Shown here: positions 6,535 to 13,800 of the stretch, in pieces | How the letters are laid out: the number at the start of each line of letters is the position of its first letter | Position numbering within the stretch: the stretch's first letter is position 1 | Source of the DNA: JAWXCB01 sp034440455 | Lineage (GTDB): Bacteria; Bacteroidota; Bacteroidia; Chitinophagales; CAIOSU01 | NCBI GenBank assembly: GCA_034440455.1 | Contig: JAWXCB010000004.1 | Location: 1 to 13,933, forward strand | Direction of reading: 5' to 3' | DNA length: 13,933 nt | The notes under the pieces: model-generated | Told to the model about the DNA's origin: nothing | Databases searched by the model: none | The model's input: the letters and a program-made list of their open reading frames with translations, nothing else | Made by a program: the position numbers and the translations under genes

Positions 6535-6640
6535 AGTAAGCTTCTGAATTTCTGGTGTGAACGCTCATCTTTTGTAGTATATCTACTTCCGGTATTTTCT
6601 CTATTCCGAATGATTGATGTAGTTTCCTTTCTCGTTTTAT

Positions 6641-6677
6641 AAAAAAAAAGCCGCAACTGTTTTCACAGTCGCGGCTT
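6641..6677 (-). terminator. Rho-independent terminator of the glutamine synthetase gene
   Basis: AAGCCGC (6648-6654) pairs with GCGGCTT (6671-6677), and after one mismatch five more pairs (6656-6660 with 6665-6669) close a TTTC loop. Read on the - strand the stem is followed by nine consecutive T residues (6649-6641), so it serves the - strand gene ending at 6731. The + strand cluster has no matching U-run here. Confidence 0.85.
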
Positions 6678-6730
6678 CCTTGATTGAAGACCTAAAACCC
6701 CTTTTAGTCCTTCATTTGCAAAGTTTGCGA

Positions 6731-7762
6731 TTATGCCGGCACGGCAATATTCGCTGATTTAACAGTTTTAATAATTCTTGACGCAATGCTGTATGGATCA
6801 CCGTTTGAAGCAGGTCTCCTGTCTTCCAGATAACCCTTCCAACCCCTTTTCACAGTTGCAAGCGGAATTCTGATGGAAGCGCCACGGTCAGAAACGCCAT
6901 ATTTAAACTCGTTGATAGAAGCTGTTTCATGGCGACCGGTGAGGCGCTCTTCATTATATGCGCCATATACTGCAATGTGTTCTTTCGTTACAGGCCTGAA
7001 CGCTTCGCAGATTTGTTCAAACACTTTTTTAGAACCGCATGTTCTTAGAGTAGTGTTTGAGAAATTCGCATGCATACCGGAGCCATTCCAGTCGCCTTTA
7101 ATCGGCTTTGGATGGAATTCAATATAGTAGCCATGCTTTTCAGTGAGGCGTTGTAATAAATATCTTGCCACCCACATTTCGTCACCGGCTTGTTTTGCGC
7201 TTTTTGCAAATAACTGGAATTCCCATTGTCCGGCAGCAACTTCCTGATTGATTCCTTCAAAGTTCAGTCCCGCAGCAATACATTGGTCTGCATGTTCTTC
7301 AACCAAATCTCTTCCCCATGTATTTCTGCCGCCAACGGAGCAATAGTAAAGACCTTGCGGACCGGGATAGCCGCCAATCGGAAATCCTAAAGGCAACTGC
7401 GTCTTTACATCCATGATGAAATATTCCTGTTCAAAACCAAACCAGAAATCCTGGTCATCTTCATCGCTGATAGTAGCCCTGTTATTGGAAACATGGGGAG
7501 TGCCGTCAGCATTGTAAACTTCACACATCACCAAGTATCCATTCTTGCGGTCGGGGTCAGGAAAAATTGCAACGGGCTGCAACACACAGTCTGAAGAATC
7601 GCCCGATGCTTGCTGCGTTGAAGATCCGTCAAATGACCATGTTCCGATTTCTTCCAAAGTGCCTTTGAAAGTTGCATGTTCTTCCACTTTAGTTTTGCTT
7701 CTGATATTCTGAGTTGGTTTGTAACCATCTAACCAGAGGTACTCTAATTTAATTTTTGCCAT
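6731..7762 (-). CDS. glnII: Glutamine synthetase, type II (GSII, eukaryote-like beta-grasp form)
   Basis: Encodes 343 residues, the short length of GSII (about 340-370) and not of GSI (about 470) or GSIII (about 700). It makes glutamine from glutamate, ammonia and ATP in the cytoplasm. The beta-grasp part starts LEYLWLDG and reaches WSFDGSSTQQA (42-52). Catalytic-domain blocks are FGFEQEYF (108-115), GINQEVAAGQWEFQ (170-183), GDWNGSGMHANFS (223-235), NEERLTGRHETA (270-281) and YLEDRRPASNGDPY (311-324); these carry the metal-binding Glu/His and the ATP and glutamate contacts. There is no GSI-type adenylylation loop, so control by GlnE is not expected. The gene stands alone between a - strand membrane gene upstream and its own terminator at 6641-6677. 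The family call is very sure; the symbol follows usage for GSII in other bacteria. Confidence 0.95.
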   Translation of the reverse strand: MAKIKLEYLWLDGYKPTQNIRSKTKVEEHATFKGTLEEIGTWSFDGSSTQQASGDSSDCVLQPVAIFPDPDRKNGYLVMCEVYNADGTPHVSNNRATISDEDDQDFWFGFEQEYFIMDVKTQLPLGFPIGGYPGPQGLYYCSVGGRNTWGRDLVEEHADQCIAAGLNFEGINQEVAAGQWEFQLFAKSAKQAGDEMWVARYLLQRLTEKHGYYIEFHPKPIKGDWNGSGMHANFSNTTLRTCGSKKVFEQICEAFRPVTKEHIAVYGAYNEERLTGRHETASINEFKYGVSDRGASIRIPLATVKRGWKGYLEDRRPASNGDPYSIASRIIKTVKSANIAVPA

Positions 7763-7802
7763 GTTTTTATAGAATTTTTCTGTTTTAGTTAGAAAAGCGA
7801 CT

Positions 7803-7810
7803 CAAAGGTA
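7803..7810 (-). promoter_or_regulatory. Probable Bacteroidota-type -7 promoter box for glutamine synthetase
   Basis: On the - strand these bases read TACCTTTG, matching the TAnnTTTG -7 consensus of the Bacteroidota primary sigma factor. It lies 40 bases upstream of the ATG at 7762, a usual distance. No good TTTG -33 element was found about 19 bases further upstream, so only half of the promoter is supported. Confidence 0.5.
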
Positions 7811-7890
7811 CTATTTTTTTGAAAAATATCCAGGCTTATTTAAAATTTTTCAACAGGGAGTAAACATTTCTACTGAATCTCTCAAAATAA

Positions 7891-9102
7891 TCATGTTTTT
7901 CTTCCGGAAAGGAGAAAAAGGAAGAAAAAAGGGAGAACTATGCTGCGATAACGCACAATGGCACCCACATTCGGCACGATGTATCCAATGAGAATGAGGA
8001 GTGAAAGCGAGAAAATAAGCAGCCAAATCGTGAAGGCGTTTAATCGTGGTTTGCCGGAAAATAAGACAACGAACAATGCAATTAAAATCAAAATGCCATT
8101 TTCCAGCATCACGGCTATATGCGAAAGTGAATCGGGTGAAATAAAGAAAGGACCGGCTATGCTGTTTTTCAACGAGTGCGGCAAATTGACAAAAAGCGAT
8201 AAGAGCGTTGGATTGAAATAGCGCACATCAATCTGCGTATTCCCTTCATTGAGCGCAAGAAACTGTTCTTGCTTTGATGTGATAATTTCTAAAAAATTAT
8301 AGCCATTGAATACTGGCAGTAAACAGCCCGCTGAAAAGAAAAGCAAATAAAAAAGCGGGAATGCCCATTTCGCTTTAGATGTATCATTTGCAGAAATAAA
8401 AAATGCAAGTATTCCGGGAAACAACAGCAAAAAAACAAAGTCGCGTATCAGAAAAACAAGACATGCTCCAATCGAAAACAGCGCAAGATTTTTAAGGTTA
8501 ATATTTTTTGAAAGTAAAACACTGCCGTAAAAAAATAATCCAAGTGCAAATAAGAGCAGCCCTTCTTTATGCACGCCCGAACCCCAAAACACCACTGAGG
8601 GAATCAAAAAAATTGCTGCGATAGAAAAAATAGTTGCTCCTCCGGTTGCTTTCGAATATGCTTTATACAACCACGCCAAGCCAAGCAGTGAAACAAACGC
8701 CATGCACACCGCATGAACATAAAAATTTCCAAATGAAAATAAACGCACCACTGCATTGAAGCGCACAACCATATAGGCGCTCGTGTCGCCCCAATAGCCC
8801 ATCGCATAAACCTGTGGACGAATAAACTTTAGAATTTCGCCCCCATTTGGTCCAAACGTCAGATAAAAATATTGCAGCGGATTATTCCAAAGCGTGGGGT
8901 AAATAATTTTATCTGCGTCATAAAAATACATGGTGGTGTCTCCACCCCAAAAAGCAGATGTATATGCAATGCCTGCCGCAACTTTCAGGAAAAAGATGAA
9001 AACGAAAAAAAACTTCGACAGTCTTTCGTCCCTGAAAAAACGCAAACGATAGATGATGAATGCAAAAAGAGCCGTGTAAAAAATGGGGAGAAGCAAACTC
9101 AA
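7891..9102 (-). CDS. Polytopic membrane protein, possible polysaccharide polymerase or PMT-like glycosyltransferase
   Basis: Encodes 403 residues starting at a TTG codon; an in-frame stop lies four codons upstream and the first internal Met is residue 58, so TTG at 9102 (or at residue 3) is the best start. I count about ten hydrophobic segments, including one at 3-18, one at 31-48 and further ones to the C-terminus, with a basic end (SGRKT). Two loop motifs stand out: FWGGDTTMYFYDAD (51-64), with an acidic residue soon after the first segments as in GT-C-type transferases, and VFWGSGVHKEGLLL (171-184), recalling the 'SG-x-x-KE' block of exopolysaccharide polymerase-like proteins. A role in building a cell-surface glycan at the inner membrane is plausible but unproven. 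It is followed by 128 bases to the glutamine synthetase start and lies downstream of the helicase terminator, so it should have its own promoter; none was recognised. Confidence 0.65.
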   Translation of the reverse strand: MSLLLPIFYTALFAFIIYRLRFFRDERLSKFFFVFIFFLKVAAGIAYTSAFWGGDTTMYFYDADKIIYPTLWNNPLQYFYLTFGPNGGEILKFIRPQVYAMGYWGDTSAYMVVRFNAVVRLFSFGNFYVHAVCMAFVSLLGLAWLYKAYSKATGGATIFSIAAIFLIPSVVFWGSGVHKEGLLLFALGLFFYGSVLLSKNINLKNLALFSIGACLVFLIRDFVFLLLFPGILAFFISANDTSKAKWAFPLFYLLFFSAGCLLPVFNGYNFLEIITSKQEQFLALNEGNTQIDVRYFNPTLLSLFVNLPHSLKNSIAGPFFISPDSLSHIAVMLENGILILIALFVVLFSGKPRLNAFTIWLLIFSLSLLILIGYIVPNVGAIVRYRSIVLPFFFLFLLSGRKT

Positions 9103-9141
9103 GTTATCCGGTTATTAATAAATCAGATGTTGAGTTTGAAA

Positions 9142-9193
9142 ATAGAAAAAGTTGCGGAGAGTTATCTTGTTTGAAGTCAATAACTCTCCGCAA
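9142..9193 (-). terminator. Rho-independent terminator of the DEAD-box helicase gene
   Basis: A perfect 14-bp inverted repeat, TTGCGGAGAGTTAT (9152-9165) and ATAACTCTCCGCAA (9180-9193), with a 14-base loop. Read on the - strand it starts eight bases after the helicase stop and is followed by CTTTTTCTATTTT, a broken U-run. It isolates the helicase from the membrane-protein gene that begins at 9102. Confidence 0.85.
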
Positions 9194-9201
9194 TTAAGAA
9201 T

Positions 9202-10638
9202 TTATCTGGACGAGCCGGAGACGAAACGCCTTCTTCTTCTGAAGTTTCCGTTATTGCCTCCGCCATTGCTTTCGCCTTCGCTGCGATTTCTCGAAAATCC
9301 ATCAGAGCGGTTGTCCGAGCGATATTCAGAACGATTCTCTGAGCGGTTATCATAGCGATTCTCAGAAGAACGATTTTCAGGGCGATTATTATCAGAGCGA
9401 TTATTATCAGGGCGATAGCCTGAACGGCTTTCAGAGCGATTATTATTCGAACGATTAAAATTATCTGACCTTTGAAAACGCGGCTCTTGGCTGCGTTCAC
9501 GCGGAGCAGAACCTTGCGAAAACGGATGCTCAACCACAATCTGTAAATCCTTGCCTACAACTTTGTGCAGTTGTCTCAGTTCTCCGCTTTCATCGGGCTG
9601 CACAAACGTAAGCGCTTTTCCGCTTGCTCCCGCTCTGCCTGTTCGTCCGGTGCGATGAATGTAAGTATCGGTGTCAACCGGAAAATCAAAATTGATAACG
9701 TGCGAGAGTTCCTTCACGTCAATTCCGCGAGCGGCAACATCAGTCGCCACAAGGATTTTAATTTTCTTGGTCTTGAAGGATTGCAAATTTCTCAATCTTT
9801 CATTTTGTGATTTATTGCCATGAATCGCTAAGGAATTAATTCCTTCACGGTTCAAATCTTTCACCAGGGAATCTGCGCCTCTTTTTGTGCGTGTGAAAAC
9901 AAGCGCATGTTCAATCGTTGCGTCCGTCAAAACGTGGCGCAGCAAATCAAACTTCTTGCTTTTGCCGACATGATAGATAGAGTGTTCAACAATCGCTGTG
10001 CTTTTCACATTGGGCACATGAATATGCACCGGATTGACAAGAAAACTTTTCACCAAATCCTTGATTCCATTTTGTGAAGTAGCAGAGAAAAGAATGGTTT
10101 GTCTTTTTGCGGGCAACTTGCTGATAATTCTTTTGATGTCGTGGATGAAACCCATGTCTAACATGCGGTCAGCTTCGTCTAAGATGAGCATCTGCACGTT
10201 GTTGATTTTTGCAATGCCTTGCTCCATCAGGTCGAGCAGGCGTCCGGGTGTGGCAATAAGAATATCAGGATTTTTCCTGAGCGCTTCGCGCTGTGTAAAT
10301 TGCGGAACACCGCCATATACGATTGCATTCTTCAAAGGAAGATGCGCGCCATAAACTGCGAAGCTATCCCTGATTTGCTGGGCGAGTTCGCGCGTAGGAG
10401 CAAGAATGAGCGCTTTCACTCCGGGAGTTTTCACTTCCGCTTCGCTCAGTTTTTGTAAAACAGGAATTGCAAATGCCGCTGTTTTTCCGGTGCCGGTTTG
10501 CGCGGTGCCGAAAATATCGCTGCCTTGCAGGATTACCGGAATCGCTTGTTGTTGAATAGGCGTGGGCTGTGTGTAGCCCTTGCCAGTTAATGCCTTTAGG
10601 ATTGACGGGGCAATACTCAGGCTCTCGAAAGTAGTCAT
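9202..10638 (-). CDS. rhlE: DEAD-box ATP-dependent RNA helicase, RhlE-type, with Arg/Asn/Ser-rich tail
   Basis: Encodes 478 residues. All core motifs are intact and in order: Phe4 plus Q motif GYTQPTPIQ (21-29), motif I AQTGTGKT (46-53), PTRELA (81-86), GG (109-110), TPGR (130-133), DEAD (154-157), SAT (185-187), VFTRTK (247-252), ATDVAARGID (298-307) and HRTGRTGRAG (328-337). It unwinds short RNA duplexes with ATP in the cytoplasm, typically in ribosome assembly, mRNA decay or cold adaptation. After about residue 380 comes a low-complexity tail with repeated N-R-S-(D/E) units (391-449) and a final RRRRRF basic patch, likely binding RNA and possibly driving condensation. The start ATG has no SD, as is common in this phylum. 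A long leader with a 10-bp inverted repeat precedes it. Assignment to RhlE over other DEAD-box groups is by overall likeness. Confidence 0.93.
   Translation of the reverse strand: MTTFESLSIAPSILKALTGKGYTQPTPIQQQAIPVILQGSDIFGTAQTGTGKTAAFAIPVLQKLSEAEVKTPGVKALILAPTRELAQQIRDSFAVYGAHLPLKNAIVYGGVPQFTQREALRKNPDILIATPGRLLDLMEQGIAKINNVQMLILDEADRMLDMGFIHDIKRIISKLPAKRQTILFSATSQNGIKDLVKSFLVNPVHIHVPNVKSTAIVEHSIYHVGKSKKFDLLRHVLTDATIEHALVFTRTKRGADSLVKDLNREGINSLAIHGNKSQNERLRNLQSFKTKKIKILVATDVAARGIDVKELSHVINFDFPVDTDTYIHRTGRTGRAGASGKALTFVQPDESGELRQLHKVVGKDLQIVVEHPFSQGSAPRERSQEPRFQRSDNFNRSNNNRSESRSGYRPDNNRSDNNRPENRSSENRYDNRSENRSEYRSDNRSDGFSRNRSEGESNGGGNNGNFRRRRRFVSGSSR
9292..9468 (-). repeat. Degenerate short repeats encoding the helicase tail
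   Basis: Codons for residues 391-449 repeat short units such as NNRSDNNRP, ENRSSENR and YRSDNRSD. On the + strand the same DNA shows repeated GAGCGATTATTATC and GGGCGATTATTATC segments near 9380-9410. Repeats this regular at DNA level can expand or contract in steps of whole codons, so tail length may vary between strains. Confidence 0.7.
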
Positions 10639-10663
10639 CGTTTAAATGATTTTAGTAAATGAA

Positions 10664-10711
10664 TAAAAGGTGTCTTGACTTATCCGTCAGTTGGAGGATG
10701 AACACCTTTTA
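10664..10711 (-). promoter_or_regulatory. 10-bp inverted repeat in the helicase 5' leader
   Basis: TAAAAGGTGT (10664-10673) and ACACCTTTTA (10702-10711) are perfect complements around a 28-base loop that includes a smaller TGAC...GTCA pair. It ends 26 bases before the helicase ATG and lies within the leader that would be made from the -7-like box at 10761-10768. DEAD-box helicase mRNAs often have long structured leaders tied to autoregulation or cold response; whether that holds here is inference. A DNA-binding site for a dimeric repressor is an alternative. Confidence 0.45.
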
Positions 10712-10760
10712 AGGGGAGAGAATTATATCAGCCTAACCGTCAGATTTGAAATTACAGCGG

Positions 10761-10768
10761 CAAAACTA
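10761..10768 (-). promoter_or_regulatory. Possible -7 promoter box for the helicase gene
   Basis: Read on the - strand the bases are TAGTTTTG, matching TAnnTTTG. A transcript from here would have a leader of about 115 bases containing the inverted repeat at 10664-10711. No -33 TTTG was found at the right distance, and the box overlaps the 8-bp inverted repeat 10762-10789, so the call is weak. Confidence 0.35.
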
Positions 10769-10789
10769 CTGATTATTAACCGTAGTTTT
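10762..10789. repeat. 8-bp inverted repeat between collagen-like and helicase genes
   Basis: AAAACTAC (10762-10769) and GTAGTTTT (10782-10789) pair perfectly around a 12-base loop. On the - strand it sits 100 bases after the collagen-like stop, so it could be a weak AT-rich terminator for that gene; the run after the stem is only TTTTG. It could equally be a regulator site over the helicase promoter. Confidence 0.4.
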
Positions 10790-10888
10790 TAATTTATTTT
10801 TTGAGCTATGAAACTGATGCTTCACATTGCATCTTTATTTGGAGCGTCATTCCTTGTTACAACAGAATTGAATAGTAAAATAATATAT

Positions 10889-13800
10889 TTACTTATTTCC
10901 TTTCTCCTGCATCTGTTTGAACTGCTCCTCTTTCTGCCTTCTTGCATCTTCCAATTGCTGCTTCACGATTTGTGGATCGGTGGAGGCTGGTTCGATGTAA
11001 TGAAATTTCGGTCGCGTGTCTTCGTACCCGAAATTAGGATCCATGCCGAAGCGGTGATCCTGGTAATTCGCGCGTTTTGCAACTATCCTGTATGAAAAGG
11101 AAGTATTAGAGGTGCCACTATTTTTTTCTTTCACGGTGAAACCGGTTGTTCCGGGAATAACGAAAAGCCCGTTGGACTCTCCTTGTTCCTGAATAAACAC
11201 ATGCATGGGATGCTGAGCATCAATCACTACGGTTTCGAGGTATAGCTTATCCAGGTCAATATTTATTTCTCCATTTACAAGCTTGGCATTTCCAAAATCT
11301 TCAAACCAATTTTCCGGGCTTTCCATGCAATACAGGAGTTGGTTTCCAAGTGATGTTGGAACAGAAGCATTTTTCGTTCCTGTAGCCGCAAAATTTCCTT
11401 CTGCGTAAACGGCAAAGGCAGTTGCTGCTATATTGTTATTTTTCCCGTAAATAGCATGTCCGTCTGCGAAATTTAGAGATGCCCAAACTCCATAGTCTTT
11501 CAAACTCGGCATCCAGTCGCCCGCCCAACCAAGCGCGTGTACTGCTGCACCCCATAATCCATAATCGCCCAAAACTCCGATTTCATGGCTACTATTTGAT
11601 GTGCTAACACCTACAACACCTGCGGATGCCAAGCTCATTGATTTTGTTTCTCCATATACTCCAAAAGACACATTAGATGAGCTTGCGTTGTTTAGTGCAT
11701 AAAGTACGCTCCCTGCGGATGGTGGAGGTAAATTACCTGGAGAGGGTGTAAAAGCAGCGGATGCTGCGCCCACAACATGCAATTTGTTATTAGGAGAGGT
11801 AACACCAATCCCCACGTTTCCTGAATTGAGATTATACATGTTGTTACCAACAATTTTCCAATCCAAATCTAGAAAAAATGCGCTGAGGTCAACGGTGTTT
11901 CCATCCTGTATTGTAAGCAATCCGGTTGAACTATTAAATGAAAGCGTTTGATTATCAGCTAATGTGGAGAGGTCAATAGAGTTGCCTCCGCTGATAGTAA
12001 GTTGATTGTTGGAAGAATTAAACGTCAATGTCTGGTCATCTGTTGCCGCGCTTCCTGCGGGACCTTGCGGTCCTTGCGCACCATTGCACACATAGGCAGT
12101 TTGCGTTACTTCTCCTGCATCCAGCACTCCGTTATTGTTGGTATCAAGACCTACTTCAATTTTTCTTCCGCCTGTGGCGCAGTTAGCTCCAGCAGCTTCA
12201 GCCGTTGTTTTTAATAAACTCTTTTGCCCTGCTGTTCCCTGCGAACCTGTTGCACCTGTTACTCCGGCTGGTCCGGTTGCGCCTGTAGGTCCGGCAATAC
12301 CTTGCGCTCCTGTTGCCCCTTGAGGACCAGTAGCGCCCGTTGCACCATTAGCGCCCGTTAAACCTTGCGCTCCCTGCGGTCCGGTTGCGCCAATTGGTCC
12401 TTGCAGACCTGTTGCACCAGTAGCACCAGTTGCTCCTGTCAAACCTTGCGAACCCTGAGGTCCGGCTGCGCCAGTTAGTCCTTGCGAACCCGTTGCGCCT
12501 TGTGGACCAGCAGGACCCGTTGCTCCGGTTGTACCTGTTGCGCCATTGCAGATAAAAGATGTAGTAGAAATTTCACCTGCATCTAACGCATTGTTACTAT
12601 TAGCATCTAATCCGACTTCAATTTTTCTTCCACCTGTTGCACAATTAGCTCCGGCAGGTTCAGCAGTTGATTTCAATAAACTTTTCAAACCATTAGTGCC
12701 TTGCGGACCGACTGCACCTGTAGCTCCCGTTGTGCCAGCAGGACCTTGTGCGCCCGTAGCGCCTTGTGGTCCTGTGATTCCTTGTGGACCAGCGGGACCT
12801 GTTGCGCCCATTGCTCCAGTTGCTCCGGTTAAACCTTGCGCACCTGTTGCACCGATTGGTCCTGCCGGTCCTTGAGGACCTGTTGCTCCTGTAGGACCTT
12901 GCGATCCAATTGCGCCTGTTGCTCCTGTAATTCCCTGAGGTCCTGTCAATCCTTGTGCTCCAACAGCACCCTGCGATCCGGTTGCACCAGTTATTCCTTG
13001 TGGTCCGGCAGGACCCTGCGCTCCAGCGAGACCTTGCGGTCCGGTTGCGCCCGTTGTGCCTTGAGGTCCGACAGGTCCTTGCGGACCAACAGGACCCTGA
13101 GGTCCTTGCGGACCCGGATTTCCATTCGTGATATAACTCAGGTCAACGGTGTTTCCACCCGTGATTGATAAACCATATGTTAATGTGTCGAAAACAAGAG
13201 ACTGGTCATCCGTAGCAGGGTCGCCTTGAGGTCCTTGCAGACCGGCAGGACCCTGTGCGCCAGTGAGACCTTGCGGACCAACTGCTCCGGCAGTGCCTTG
13301 TGGTCCCTGAATTCCTTGCGGACCTTGCGCTCCTGCAACTCCGGGAATTCCTTGTGGTCCTTGTGCTCCGTCAATGCCATCGACACCATTCGTGCCATCA
13401 ACACCATTTGCTCCTGCTGAACCTTGCGGACCAGTTGCTCCGGCTGTACCTTGTGGTCCCTGAATTCCTTGGGAACCTTGAGTTCCCGCAGTGCCAGCAG
13501 GTCCTTGCACTCCAGAAATTCCTTGGAGACCTTGTTGTCCTGTCAAATTAGAAGTAGTGAAATAACTTCCATCTGAATAATTAAAAGTAAAAGTTCCATC
13601 TAAATTGTCAAGGGTATTTACAATTCCAACACCGTCATTTCCTGCGAGACCTTGTGGTCCTGGATTTCCATTGGTGATGTAACCTAAATCAACAGTATTT
13701 CCTCCAACAATAGAAAGAGAATAAGATGTTGTATCAAAAGAGAGTGTTTGGTCATCGGTGGCAGGATCACCCGGAATTCCTTGCGGACCTTGAGCTCCAT

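Noticed and set aside
6535..6640. Search for a + strand terminator after the subunit-like gene
   Set aside because: No stem followed by a T-run on the + strand; the hairpin at 6648-6677 has its U-run only on the - strand.
10816..10833. GATGC...GCATC hairpin as terminator of the collagen-like gene
   Set aside because: Only five base pairs with an 8-base loop, and no T-run follows on the - strand.
12135..13551. Several + strand Cys/Pro/Ala-rich frames opposite the collagen repeats
   Set aside because: They are antisense shadows of Gly-X-Y codons, with no start signals and no family resemblance.
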